Source: JANQSP01 sp965203225 (GTDB lineage Bacteria; Bdellovibrionota; Bdellovibrionia; Bdellovibrionales; UBA1609). Taken from it: a stretch of 64,000 bases of DNA. How positions within the stretch are numbered: the stretch's first letter is position 1; each line of letters begins with the position of its first letter. Made by a program: the position numbers and the translations under genes. The DNA lies in contig CBDBBW010000007.1 in assembly GCA_965203225.1 (NCBI GenBank), positions 62,001-126,000 on the forward strand. The letters run 5' to 3'. A model generated the notes under the pieces. That model had not been told where the DNA came from. It did not search any database and saw nothing but the letters and a program-made list of their open reading frames with translations. Positions 9,748-19,076 of this stretch are shown here, one piece after another.

Positions 9748-10260
9748 CTATTTGGCGGTCCTGGCAAACTCCTCCAACTTCTCCATATCATCTTCCGGCT
9801 TATTTTTCGTAATGGAACGAACATAATGCACTAAAGCCCAACGATCCATACTGGATAAATAGGAAAAAGACACCATTGAACTTCCTTCAATGCCCTCAAC
9901 TAAAGTCTGGTAAAGAGCTTTGGAACTGCCTCCTTTTTTCCAATCCCCCTCCACCAAATCCCGCGGAACCGGCTTTAAGCCTCTACCAGCCAGACCATCG
10001 CCCAGTCCTGTTTTTCCGTGACAGGAGGCACAGTAAGTTTGGTACACTTTAGATCCATGAAGCGTCAGGGTTTCACTGACAATCCAGGGCTTTTCCACTT
10101 GAGATAAATCCACCTGTATCCCGTCAGTCGGCAAAGGGGAATCCCCTTCCAGCTGAGCTATGTCCATTGAAGGAGAAAAGAAAATCAGGCCGGCAAAGTA
10201 AACACAACTGAAAAAAATCGAAGTCAGTAAAACAATCAATCCCGCTTTGTTATAGCTCAT
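9748..10260 (-). CDS. membrane-anchored monohaem cytochrome c (ActE-like)
   Basis: A 170-aa protein with one N-terminal transmembrane helix (about residues 8-28) and one class I cytochrome c domain. CASCHGKTGLGDG binds the haem, and MVSF supplies a likely methionine ligand. The proline-rich GLKPVPRDL after the haem site and the position ahead of sco-ctaC resemble the monohaem ActE subunit that precedes sco and cox genes in alternative complex III clusters. No other act genes are here; it is the first gene of the operon as seen. It probably passes electrons to the cytochrome domain of subunit II. The start has an AAGGAT site. Confidence 0.8.
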   Translation of the reverse strand: MSYNKAGLIVLLTSIFFSCVYFAGLIFFSPSMDIAQLEGDSPLPTDGIQVDLSQVEKPWIVSETLTLHGSKVYQTYCASCHGKTGLGDGLAGRGLKPVPRDLVEGDWKKGGSSKALYQTLVEGIEGSSMVSFSYLSSMDRWALVHYVRSITKNKPEDDMEKLEEFARTAK

Positions 10261-10580
10261 AAATTATCCTTAGTCTCTACAGCTGAGCGAGCTGAGCGTC
10301 TTTGCTGCTTTTTTCTCTCTTGGGCTTGGCTCTATTTATAATAAAAAATCAAGCCATGTCATCACCAAAGGAGTTTTTCTTTCACCTTGATGGATTTTTT
10401 TTAATTTATCTTTTCCTTGAAACTGGCTTCAAATTCCTGGGGGAAACTGTCTTATAAAAATGAATAACATACTTCATAAATCTTTCAAAATTTACTTTAA
10501 ATAACCCAATTCCAGAATGGTTCCAAGAAAAAACAAAATAAACTCTTTTAAAATACGATATTTTATTTAATAATGAAAAA
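10261..10580. other. 320-bp divergent intergenic region
   Basis: It lies between the respiratory operon (leftward) and a lipoprotein gene (rightward), so both promoters should be here. A short direct repeat, GAGCGAGCTGAGCG-like, is visible near 10283-10301. I could not place -35/-10 pairs with confidence and see no RNA gene. Confidence 0.4.
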
Positions 10581-11591
10581 ATGTCCCGGCTTATAGTGTG
10601 TTTTTTTTTATTCACTTCCTGTGTGAGTACCCATACAGCCTTGCAGGAAATGAGGTCAGGATCAAGTAAAGAACAAGTTCGAAACACCGCTGGAAAGCCG
10701 TACTCTGTGGACCGGTATGATGGAATGGACCGCTGGACTTACAAATTCAGCTGGAACAGTCAGGAATACACACGGGATGTGTTTTTTGACGAAGGAAGAG
10801 TTCAAAAGGTAGGGACTTTAACACTCTACCCCAATTATGAAAAAAAAATGAAGTCAGCGGAAACTCTGGAGGAATACGAAATCAACGCTTCCTTATACCA
10901 AAAACAAAAAGAATCCGCCTTTCGTGAAATCAATTCCGAAAAAAGTAATACACTTAAATTTTGCTCTTCTCTTTTTGGTTTGTCCTCCAGTGACCAGACA
11001 GAAAAATGCAGAAACTTAATGAATGGCAAAAGATTTATGTATCCCGCTTTGCAGTTTTGCATTGAAAAAATATGGGATTACAATCTGAAAACCAGCTGTC
11101 TTTCGGAAGCGGCCGGTAAAATATTCGACCGATCTCTCCTATACTGTCCTGAAGGCGCTTTATCTGAAACACCTTGGGAAAAAAGCTGGAGAAACGATTT
11201 TAGGACCTTTCGCTGCCTGAAACAGACAAAATACACCCCCTTCCCTGATAAAGATAAAAAGGGAGGGGTTGTTATTTTCAACTGTAGCCGCAAAGCTTTA
11301 ACGGTTTCACTGCGGTTTCCGTCAAATAAGCAATGGCAACACAGCCACTTGGGGGATATGGAAAACATAAGCTTATCCTGTGAAAAAAACTGCCCGGAAA
11401 AAACAGAGCATTTTGTCACTCTTGCCATCCCGGAGAGTGATCCAGACAGGAGTCCTCAAGAATACAAATTATCGTCCGGTCAAATATATTCCATATATGC
11501 AAATAAAAATGAACAGAAATGGAGTCTTCTTCCTGAAACGGGCCATATTATATGCGATCCTGAACAGGAAACGGCACAGAAAAAACTTTAA
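10581..11591 (+). CDS. predicted lipoprotein with N-terminal SmpA/BamE-like segment
   Basis: A 336-aa protein of unknown function. A short signal peptide ends in LFTSC, making Cys14 the probable lipidated residue. Residues 20-65 (LQEMRSGSSKEQVRNTAGKP..DRWTY..) follow the SmpA/OmlA/BamE pattern: a helix with KEQV, a GKP turn, then strands describing a tyrosine-rich interaction module. The rest is not recognised; it has many cysteines in pairs (for example CSS..CRN..CIE), suggesting disulphides in the periplasm. It stands alone, divergent from the cox operon and convergent with the zinc-ribbon gene. The BamE-like reading is inference. Confidence 0.6.
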   Translation: MSRLIVCFFLFTSCVSTHTALQEMRSGSSKEQVRNTAGKPYSVDRYDGMDRWTYKFSWNSQEYTRDVFFDEGRVQKVGTLTLYPNYEKKMKSAETLEEYEINASLYQKQKESAFREINSEKSNTLKFCSSLFGLSSSDQTEKCRNLMNGKRFMYPALQFCIEKIWDYNLKTSCLSEAAGKIFDRSLLYCPEGALSETPWEKSWRNDFRTFRCLKQTKYTPFPDKDKKGGVVIFNCSRKALTVSLRFPSNKQWQHSHLGDMENISLSCEKNCPEKTEHFVTLAIPESDPDRSPQEYKLSSGQIYSIYANKNEQKWSLLPETGHIICDPEQETAQKKL

Positions 11592-11640
11592 ACCGAATTA
11601 CCCCTGAAAAATCCTTCCGGGTTTCCTTATTTTTTTATGT

Positions 11641-12612
11641 TTATCCCCCTGTTTCCGGATCTTTTTTTTCCAGCTCCCTCTCCGATTGCGCATTTAAAGC
11701 CATGGATTGGCTCCAACTCAGACCCACGGACAAAAAAGATAGCTCAGAAACCAAACACATTGCTTTAATGGGGTTGAGATTCTTTATCTCCAACACTCCT
11801 TCTTTTTGGGATTTTAAAATTTCCTTTGCATTCCAATTAAACCGAGGGTCCTCCAAAACAGACAAAATTTCCTGTTCTATTTCCACTGAATCCAACCCGA
11901 CAATACGAAGATTATAGCGCAAAAAACCTTTTTCCGAACTGGCTTGAGCATTTCCATAGTCCGCTACATCCGAAAAATCCTGATTCATCCCCGAAGAGCT
12001 TTTTTCCCGATCCCATATCTCCTTTTTTTCAACCGACCGGGTGCGGGCGGTTTCTTCTTCTTTCTCCTGCGCCCATTCAGTCTGCGGTTTAATTTGTTGA
12101 TCCTGTTCAGAAAACTCTTTCAACAGTCCCGAAGAGCCTTCCGCCTCAGCCTGCTCCACCATTAGCTCCTCTTTTGGTGATTCTTCAGTCACCGGTTCCG
12201 GCATCAAACCTTCTGAAGTTTTGTGCCTATCTTCTGGCGGGCTTTCTTTTATTACCTCAAAATCCTCCGGCACCTTTTCCGGCGCCGCTGTAAGCTCCGG
12301 CAGTATATCCTCTCCAATTGGAGATTTTTCCGATTCCTGTAGTTCTTCCAACTCCGGCTTCTCTTTCATCCACGCACTTTCATTGGATGAGAGAGCTTCC
12401 CCGGCCGGCAAAGCAGACTTCTTTTTTTCCTCCTGAACAACAGGGGCGACCGGATCCTCTTTCGATTCGTAAACCACTTTAAGGGCCCCCTCCTCCCACT
12501 TTAAAACAGACTGACAATGCTCACAGGAAAATAAATTACCCATGTCCTCCGCCTGAGAATCAGGAGAAAAGGAAGCCAATTCCTTATTACAACAAGGACA
12601 TATCTGTTTCAT
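11641..12612 (-). CDS. zinc-ribbon protein with acidic low-complexity centre
   Basis: A 323-aa protein of unknown function in three parts. Residues 1-45 form a zinc ribbon with CPCC and CEHC knuckles. Residues 50-220 are Glu/Pro/Ser-rich and probably disordered. The C-terminal 90 residues (RYNLRIVGLDSVEIEQEI..LEIKNLNPIKAMCLVSEL) look like a small alpha/beta domain. The layout recalls zinc-ribbon regulatory proteins of the deltaproteobacterial lineages, but I cannot name a family. It follows secA after 75 bp on the same strand and is probably the last gene of that group. No signal peptide is visible, so it should be cytoplasmic. Confidence 0.6.
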   Translation of the reverse strand: MKQICPCCNKELASFSPDSQAEDMGNLFSCEHCQSVLKWEEGALKVVYESKEDPVAPVVQEEKKKSALPAGEALSSNESAWMKEKPELEELQESEKSPIGEDILPELTAAPEKVPEDFEVIKESPPEDRHKTSEGLMPEPVTEESPKEELMVEQAEAEGSSGLLKEFSEQDQQIKPQTEWAQEKEEETARTRSVEKKEIWDREKSSSGMNQDFSDVADYGNAQASSEKGFLRYNLRIVGLDSVEIEQEILSVLEDPRFNWNAKEILKSQKEGVLEIKNLNPIKAMCLVSELSFLSVGLSWSQSMALNAQSERELEKKDPETGG

Positions 12613-12687
12613 ACTTCACCTTGAAAACGAGCTACAGCGACACAGCGGTTCCTACCCATTTTTTTCATCAAGCCCCATTTTAGTTTT

Positions 12688-15390
12688 TTATATTTTTATT
12701 TTTCTTTTTTTTAAACTTTGCTTTTGTTTTCTTCGTTGAGCACGGTTTAACTGCCGTTGAGGCGGTTCAGCATGGGGTCTTCTTCCAGCAACCGACCTTG
12801 CTACCACCCCTTCCGGGCCGGCTGTCGCCGGCAGATTAAGTGTGACCTGAGGCCGATCATAGTCTAATTCCTCCTCATCATAATTTTCCCGCAAGCGATA
12901 CTCCTCCGATTCATCTACCTGAATCTGAATTTTAAACAGCTTTTCAATCGCTTCCGAACACACCTGAGAGGTCATTTGCTCAAACAACGAAAAAGATTCT
13001 TTTTTGTATTCAATCAAAGGGTCTTTTTGCGCGTACGCCCTCAGGTTGATTCCCTCTTTCAAACGATCAATATTTTCCAGATGCTCTTTCCATCTGGCAT
13101 CCAGAGTTTGCAGTAAAATCAACTGTGCAACTGGCTGAAAATGCTCTTTCATCTCCTCTTTTTTTAAATCGTAGGCTTTTTTCACCTCCTCTTTCACTAA
13201 AGACAAAAAAGCTTCATCATGGACTTGAGCCGAGTCGGGCCGGGGAGAGGTCTTATCCTCCTGGGTTTCAGGAAGAGACAAACCAAACTGCTGATAAACA
13301 GCCTTACGAAGGCCGTTTAAATCCCATTGCTCCGGCTTTGTATTTTCCCCCGCATAAATATCCAGTAAAGAGGAAGTGACTTCACTTAAAAAATCCAGAC
13401 ACTGCTTTTCCACTTTTTCAAGACTCATGATATTCCGGCGCCGCTGGTAAATGACTGTTCTTTGTTGGTTCATCACATTATCGTATTCCAAAAGATGTTT
13501 TCTAATATCAAAATTATGCCCCTCCACTCTCCTTTGAGCACGAGCAATGGATTTGGTTATGGGCCTGGCTGTAATGGCTTCATCGTCCGGGACCTTGAGC
13601 ATATTCATTATCTTTTGCATATTTTGTCCGCCAAAAATCCTCATCAGGTCATCTTCTAAAGACAGGTAAAAGCGGGAGGCACCGGGATCCCCCTGCCGGC
13701 CGGATCGCCCTCTTAACTGATTATCAATTCGCCTGGATTCATGCCTTTCTGTTCCGATAATATAAAGCCCTCCTGCGGATAACACTTTTTGTTTTTCCTC
13801 TTCGCAGATTTTTTGAAATTTTTTAAAAGACTGTTTTCTCAACTCTTCATCAGCTGATTCATTCAGTTCCGCCCGTGATAAAAACTCCGGGTTTCCGCCC
13901 AGAACAATATCAGTCCCCCGGCCCGCCATGTTTGTAGCAATGGTCACCGCCTTATACCGGCCGGCCTGGGCTATGATTTCCGCCTCCTTTTCATGGTGCT
14001 TGGCGTTTAAAACATTGTGTTTAATATCGGCGGATTTCAAATACGCGGAAAGCTTTTCTGAAGTTTCAATGCTCACGGTTCCCACCAGAATTGGCTGGCC
14101 TTGTTCATTTGCCTGTTTTATCTCCTCAATGATGGCCTGAAATTTGGCGTGTTGATTTTTATACACAACATCGTTTCGATCCTCCCGACATATAGGCTTG
14201 TTGGTGGGGACCACAAACACCTTTAATTTGTAAATTTTATCAAATTCAACAGCCTCTGTTTCCGCTGTTCCCGTCATACCAGCCAGTTTAGAGTATATTC
14301 TGAAGTAATTTTGAAAAGTCACTGAAGCTAATGTTTGATTTTCCTTTTTGACTCTCACATTTTCCTTTGCCTCTATCGCCTGATGCAGGCCATCACTCCA
14401 TCTTCTTCCCGGCATTAATCGACCGGTAAACTCATCTACAATCACAATTTCATTATCCTTGACCATGTAGTCCACATCTTTTTTAAAAAGATGATGAGCC
14501 TTTAAACCTTGATAAATATGATGAACCAATTCAATGTGGGCAATATCGTAAAGGTTTTTTATTTTCAACAGATGCTCCACCTGTGTGTTGCCCTCCTCAG
14601 TAAGAGAAACTGTTTTGGATTTCTCTTCCATAGTAAAATGCCTGTCTTTAGCCAACTGAGGGATAATACGATTAATATGATGGTATTTTTCAGTGGAGTC
14701 TTCTTTTGGGCCGGAAATAATCAAAGGCGTGCGGGCTTCATCAACTAAAATAGAGTCACATTCATCCACGATGGCAAAGTTAAGCTCTCTTTGCACGCAA
14801 TGCTCCAAGTCAAATTTCATGTTATCCCTTAAGTAATCGAAACCAAATTCATTATTGGTCCCGTATGTAATATCCGCACCATAAGCCTGCTTTCTTTCCT
14901 TGTCCGTCAAATCGTGCAAAATCGTTCCAGTGCTCAGCCCCAACCAATTATAAACCTGCCCCATCCATTCGGTGTCTCTTCGGGCCAGATAGTCGTTGAC
15001 TGTCACCACATGGGCACCCTTGCCTGTCAGAGCATTTAAATAAACCGGTAAGGTGGCCACTAGTGTTTTTCCTTCACCTGTTTTCATTTCCGCTATCTGC
15101 CCCTTATGCAGAACGATCCCGCCAATGAGTTGAACATCGTAATGACGAAGCCCCAGCACACGCCGGGAAGCTTCCCGGCAAACGGCAAAGCTTTCCACCA
15201 GCAATTCATCCAATGGACAGCCGCTTTTTATTTTCTCCTTAAACTGCCCTGTTTTGCCCTGAAGATCCGCGTTGGACAGGGCTTTCATGACAGGCTCCAG
15301 AGAATTGATTTTTTCCACCAAAGGACTAAAAGACTTTAATTCTCTTTCATAGTGAGTGCCAAAAAAACGGGTTAGAAAAGATTCAATCAT
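12688..15390 (-). CDS. secA: preprotein translocase ATPase SecA
   Basis: The motor that pushes unfolded preproteins through SecYEG. Walker A is MKTGEGKT at residues 102-109; VDECDSILVDEARTPLIISGP is the DEAD-like motif II region; IDNQLRGRSGRQGDPG is motif VI. The frame is open for 41 codons upstream, but the family start is MIESFLTRFFG, so I place the ATG here, giving 900 aa. The C-terminus ends in a Lys/Arg-rich tail and lacks the CxCxSG..HC zinc module that many SecA proteins use to bind SecB and lipids. It follows trmL after 138 bp on the same strand. Confidence 0.97.
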   Translation of the reverse strand: MIESFLTRFFGTHYERELKSFSPLVEKINSLEPVMKALSNADLQGKTGQFKEKIKSGCPLDELLVESFAVCREASRRVLGLRHYDVQLIGGIVLHKGQIAEMKTGEGKTLVATLPVYLNALTGKGAHVVTVNDYLARRDTEWMGQVYNWLGLSTGTILHDLTDKERKQAYGADITYGTNNEFGFDYLRDNMKFDLEHCVQRELNFAIVDECDSILVDEARTPLIISGPKEDSTEKYHHINRIIPQLAKDRHFTMEEKSKTVSLTEEGNTQVEHLLKIKNLYDIAHIELVHHIYQGLKAHHLFKKDVDYMVKDNEIVIVDEFTGRLMPGRRWSDGLHQAIEAKENVRVKKENQTLASVTFQNYFRIYSKLAGMTGTAETEAVEFDKIYKLKVFVVPTNKPICREDRNDVVYKNQHAKFQAIIEEIKQANEQGQPILVGTVSIETSEKLSAYLKSADIKHNVLNAKHHEKEAEIIAQAGRYKAVTIATNMAGRGTDIVLGGNPEFLSRAELNESADEELRKQSFKKFQKICEEEKQKVLSAGGLYIIGTERHESRRIDNQLRGRSGRQGDPGASRFYLSLEDDLMRIFGGQNMQKIMNMLKVPDDEAITARPITKSIARAQRRVEGHNFDIRKHLLEYDNVMNQQRTVIYQRRRNIMSLEKVEKQCLDFLSEVTSSLLDIYAGENTKPEQWDLNGLRKAVYQQFGLSLPETQEDKTSPRPDSAQVHDEAFLSLVKEEVKKAYDLKKEEMKEHFQPVAQLILLQTLDARWKEHLENIDRLKEGINLRAYAQKDPLIEYKKESFSLFEQMTSQVCSEAIEKLFKIQIQVDESEEYRLRENYDEEELDYDRPQVTLNLPATAGPEGVVARSVAGRRPHAEPPQRQLNRAQRRKQKQSLKKRKIKI

Positions 15391-15528
15391 GATGAAATAA
15401 AAATACAGTGATTTGCATATCCTTGTCCAGTTATCAGCACAGCTGACAATAAAAACAAGCTCATAAAACCAGAGCTTCCTGCAGAAAAACTTCTTCAGCC
15501 TTTTGGAAAACACTCACAGTAGCAGGAA

Positions 15529-15993
15529 TCAGGAGACAATTTGCCGATAGGCTTCAAAAACAGTAATGCCGACAGCATTGGCCAAATTCAAAGAGCGCAC
15601 GGATCCCGGCACGGGAATTTTTAACACCTGCTTCCAATCCACCTCCTGCAAGATCACACCCAGGCCCTTGGATTCAGCACCGAACACAAACCAATCCCCT
15701 TTCCGAAAAGACCCTTCACACAAACTTTTATCCCCTTTTGTTGAAAGATAAAACACTCTCTTATCCAACAAGGAGGTTTTGATACTCTCCCAATCGGAAT
15801 AAATTTCATACTTTAACTTCCTCCAGTAATCCAGACCAGCCCTTTTCAACTGCCGGTCGTTGATTTCAAAACCCAAAGGCTTCACCAAATGCAGATGACA
15901 ATGATAGCCCACACAGGTTCTCCCTATATTTCCCGTATTAGCGGGAATTTCAGGCTGAACCAAAACAATATTAAACAGGAAGGATGACGACAT
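15529..15993 (-). CDS. trmL: tRNA (cytidine(34)-2'-O)-methyltransferase TrmL (SpoU family)
   Basis: A 154-aa SPOUT methyltransferase that 2'-O-methylates the wobble base of tRNA-Leu isoacceptors using SAM. The minimal-length SpoU fold is complete: PEIPANTGNIGRTC near residues 14-27 (motif 1), the FGAESKGLG segment (motif 2), and PVPGSVRSLNLANAVGI (motif 3), which form the trefoil knot. It starts two bases after the stop of the LolB-like lipoprotein gene and shares its strand, so it is likely co-translated with it. Confidence 0.93.
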   Translation of the reverse strand: MSSSFLFNIVLVQPEIPANTGNIGRTCVGYHCHLHLVKPLGFEINDRQLKRAGLDYWRKLKYEIYSDWESIKTSLLDKRVFYLSTKGDKSLCEGSFRKGDWFVFGAESKGLGVILQEVDWKQVLKIPVPGSVRSLNLANAVGITVFEAYRQIVS

Positions 15994-15995
15994 CT

Positions 15996-16664
15996 TTATT
16001 CGACCTGGTCAATTTGTTTAAAACTTTCAGGCACTTCAATATTAAACATATCTTTATTCACTTCAGAGGAGAAAAAGAAATATTGAAAGAGAAATTTAAA
16101 ATCTGCGCTTTCGAAAGAAAGACGACGGGGAGGGGATCTTTTCCAGAGGATTGTCCAAATTTTGTTTTGGCAGTTCAATGGAAGGTTTTTTTCATCTGTT
16201 TTACATATCCATTCTTTTTCCTCAGGCCGGCGATCAAAAAATATTTCCCTGAGAACGGAAAATTCCAAACCTTTTGAAAAAAAAAGGGCTCGTCCTGAGT
16301 GAACAACAGGTCCTTTGTAAAATTCCTTTTTTCTTAAGGACAAGAAAGTAAGCTCTTTGGTATCAAATAAAAAAGTGAAAACCGACAACCCGGGAGAAAC
16401 ACTCAAGTCCATCCTCAACTGCCCGCTTTCCGATATAAAAATATCCCCGTTAAAATGGTTTTTCTGATTTTTTTGATACACACTGAGGGTTCCGGAAAAA
16501 AACCCGCTTTTATAAGCACTCAAATCATCGGGAATAAAAGATTTTTTTTTAAAAAGAGTTTGGCAGGAGAACAGGCTCAGCAAAATGGTAAAAAAAAACC
16601 AATACCTAAACATCCACCTGAATAGAGAGCAGTTTTTTCTCCAGCTGTTTTCTTTTATTTTCAT
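15996..16664 (-). CDS. predicted outer-membrane lipoprotein, LolB-like
   Basis: A 222-aa predicted lipoprotein. The signal has a basic n-region, a hydrophobic core and lipobox LFSC (Cys34). The mature part has alternating strands with GTLSVYQ..GDIFIS..LRMDLSVSPGLSVFTFLFD..KEFYKGP, the pattern of the LolA/LolB half-barrel; LolB inserts lipoproteins into the outer membrane. I chose the ATG with GGAG four bases upstream; a second ATG 17 codons later (16613) would also give a good signal peptide and reduce the overlap with the upstream TPR gene from 59 to 8 bp. LolB identity is inferred from pattern, not clear motifs. Confidence 0.6.
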   Translation of the reverse strand: MKIKENSWRKNCSLFRWMFRYWFFFTILLSLFSCQTLFKKKSFIPDDLSAYKSGFFSGTLSVYQKNQKNHFNGDIFISESGQLRMDLSVSPGLSVFTFLFDTKELTFLSLRKKEFYKGPVVHSGRALFFSKGLEFSVLREIFFDRRPEEKEWICKTDEKNLPLNCQNKIWTILWKRSPPRRLSFESADFKFLFQYFFFSSEVNKDMFNIEVPESFKQIDQVE

Positions 16665-18126
16665 TTGTCTCCAATCCAATAGCTTTTTTGTACAAAGCAA
16701 TGGATTTGTCAATCATATTCAAATGATAATACACCTCCGCTAGATGCTCGGCAATGAAACCGGCAGAAGTGTTATTCCGATAAGCGCGCTCCAGATATTC
16801 CAAGGCTTTTTTTATTTTTCCCCTTTTAAAGAACACCCATCCGGCCGTATCCAGGATATAACTATCATCAGGAGACACAGACAGCGCTTTTGCAACCATT
16901 TGCTCCGCCGACTCCAGATTTTCATTACTCTCGGCATATATAAAAGCCAGATGATTAAGCGCTTCCACATGGCCGGTGTCCAGTTTGAGCACCTTCTTCA
17001 TCCATTTCACAACCTGTTTTGTCTGTCCCAGACGATCGTACACAAAACCCATATGAAATAAGATATTTGTATCATTGGGAAAAATGCTGGCCGCTTTTGA
17101 CAAAATATCCAGGGCTTTTGAAAAATTTCCTCTGTGCTCAAAAAATCGGGCATATAGAGTATAAATCTTCGAAGAAGCGCGAGGATAGGCTGATAAAATT
17201 TTCTCAAAGACAGGAGGGATTTTATCGTACTCTCCGTTTCGCCCCCATATCCCAACCAATTGCAGGGGAAACAGCCAATTGTTTGGATGCGCCTCCAAAA
17301 AAGGCTGTAAATACCTAATGGCTTTATCCTGATTTTTTTGTTGAATGTGAAGATAAAACAAGGCAAAAGAAAGACGCGGGGAAAAACCGGTATTTTTTTG
17401 CAGTTCCTCCAGAATTTGAATGGCTGTTTCTATCCGACCGGTTTTTCGATAATAAGAGGACAATTCAAAAGCCGATTCCGCAAAGTCGGGTTGAAAATGC
17501 AGGGATTTTTTCAGATGGGACAAAGCTCTTAAGTTCCGGCCGGCTTTTGTATCTATTTTGAACAAAAGATAATGAATCTTATGTAAGTTATTCTCTTCCA
17601 ACCGGCTTAAGGTAGTGAGAACAGAGCGGGCTGGAGCAAGCTCCCCTGTTTGAATATGCAAAAAGGCTTTTTGGTACAAAGTTTTTATATGATGTGGATT
17701 TTTTTTCAGGATGCTACCATATTCAGCCTGAGCTTTTTTATATAAATGATTTTTTTCATATATTTTCCCCAACTTTAAACGTAAAGCCACATTGTCCGGT
17801 TGTTTTTTTAACAGATTGTTGCACTGTTCAAAAGCCTGTAAATACAATTCGGCCCGCAAATATTCATCCGCTAAACGAAAATGTAGAAAAAAAGAATTTG
17901 GGCGGTAAATCAGTGCCTGTTTAAATGATTCCACCGCTTGGTTAAAAAATCCCTGAGCGGATTCCTGTTCCCCCTTTATGTAATGCCAGTCCGCCTGTGA
18001 TTGAAAATAAGAGTCGTCCATGACCACTGGAAATTTTTCCGAGTTTTTATTTGATTTTTGAATAGACAAACTATGACAAGCTGTCATAATTGGAACAATA
18101 AAGAGAAAAAAATATATTTTTTTCAT
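16606..18126 (-). CDS. TPR-repeat lipoprotein
   Basis: A 506-aa predicted lipoprotein: the signal peptide ends in MTAC with Cys17 as the lipidation site. From about residue 45 to the end it is nearly all tetratricopeptide repeats, a dozen or so, with typical A-x-x-x-Y/F-x-x-A-L spacing (for example AKALSVSPDDSYILDTAGW and YLERAYRNN). Such proteins scaffold envelope complexes; nothing shows its partner. Its end overlaps the start of the LolB-like gene, and the pair recurs in related genomes as TPR plus LolB-type proteins by my recollection, which would need checking. It begins this minus-strand operon. Confidence 0.8.
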   Translation of the reverse strand: MKKIYFFLFIVPIMTACHSLSIQKSNKNSEKFPVVMDDSYFQSQADWHYIKGEQESAQGFFNQAVESFKQALIYRPNSFFLHFRLADEYLRAELYLQAFEQCNNLLKKQPDNVALRLKLGKIYEKNHLYKKAQAEYGSILKKNPHHIKTLYQKAFLHIQTGELAPARSVLTTLSRLEENNLHKIHYLLFKIDTKAGRNLRALSHLKKSLHFQPDFAESAFELSSYYRKTGRIETAIQILEELQKNTGFSPRLSFALFYLHIQQKNQDKAIRYLQPFLEAHPNNWLFPLQLVGIWGRNGEYDKIPPVFEKILSAYPRASSKIYTLYARFFEHRGNFSKALDILSKAASIFPNDTNILFHMGFVYDRLGQTKQVVKWMKKVLKLDTGHVEALNHLAFIYAESNENLESAEQMVAKALSVSPDDSYILDTAGWVFFKRGKIKKALEYLERAYRNNTSAGFIAEHLAEVYYHLNMIDKSIALYKKAIGLETNENKRKQLEKKLLSIQVDV

Positions 18127-18355
18127 CCTGTTTATTTTTATCGGAATGAAAAAAAAATACTTTATCCTTTAAAAACAGATATTCAACAAATACAAATAAC
18201 TATCTGTATTTACTTAAGTAAAAAGAGGATTTTTGGATTCAGGAAATCTTACAATTTTCTTTTGCAAAAAATTTGTATGCTGTAAATATTTTTTTCACTT
18301 CTTTTGTCTGGCCAATCTGAAATATATTTAAAAAAAAATTTTTACAAAACACACC

Positions 18356-18385
18356 TTGACAAAACGAAACGACCGTCTTTATCAT
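18356..18385 (+). promoter_or_regulatory. sigma-70-like promoter of the PhaR-like gene
   Basis: TTGACA, 18 nt, then TATCAT, about 85 bp ahead of the start. It is the only good match in the 342-bp divergent gap between the TPR lipoprotein gene and this gene; the rest of the gap is AT-rich with no other feature that I can support. Confidence 0.55.
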
Positions 18386-18468
18386 ACGCTTCAATAAAAA
18401 ATGTTAAACAGGCAGGAGGCTTTTGTTTTTCCGGGACGATTAAGAAACCTTAAAAAAAGGAGGACAGA

Positions 18469-19011
18469 GTGAATCAAAACATCATCAACAGAACAACACC
18501 AATGAGTAGCAACTCTCCAAGACAAACAAAAGCCAAGGTGATTAAAAGATACGGCAACCGCAAGCTTTACGACACGGAACAAAGCTCTTATGTTGTATTA
18601 AATGATATAGCAAAAATGATCCGTAATGAGGAAGAAGTGCGGGTAATTGATAATGAAACCAAAGATGACATCACTTCCGCCACCTTAACTCAAATTATTT
18701 TTGGAGCGGAGAAAAAATCATCCTACTCAGCTCCCTTGGATATATTAAAATCCATTATCAAAAAAGGGGACGGTAGTTTTTCCAATTTCCTGGCTGAAAT
18801 GGGTTTATTCAAAGCGCAGATCGGGAACAAGATCACTATAGAGGAAGATGTAACAAATATAACCAGCGATATTTACAACGACCGTATTAATCGCAGTTTT
18901 CAGCACAAAACTTTACAGGAAAGAGTCGCCAGTGCAGCTTTAGCTCCGGATTCCCCCGAAAACGAAAAAACCATTCTTCCCACTTCCAGCAGAAATATAA
19001 TGGAGGAATAA
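18469..19011 (+). CDS. phaR: PhaR-like polyhydroxyalkanoate accumulation regulator
   Basis: A 180-aa cytoplasmic regulator. Residues 23-55 contain the PHB_acc_N DNA-binding signature: VIKRYGNRKLYDT, then YVVLNDIAKMI and the VIDNETKDDITSATLTQII stretch. PhaR proteins repress phasin and synthase genes and bind PHA granules. The region after residue 85 is shorter and does not match the usual accumulation domain well. The start is GTG with an excellent GGAGG five bases away. No PHA synthesis genes are in the window, so a more general regulatory role remains possible. A good promoter lies upstream. Confidence 0.8.
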   Translation: MNQNIINRTTPMSSNSPRQTKAKVIKRYGNRKLYDTEQSSYVVLNDIAKMIRNEEEVRVIDNETKDDITSATLTQIIFGAEKKSSYSAPLDILKSIIKKGDGSFSNFLAEMGLFKAQIGNKITIEEDVTNITSDIYNDRINRSFQHKTLQERVASAALAPDSPENEKTILPTSSRNIMEE

Positions 19012-19076
19012 GCTTTCCTTAATATGTGTGAACTGAAAGGCCGGAAGTTATAAAGCGAGGACTTAAGTAGAAATTG

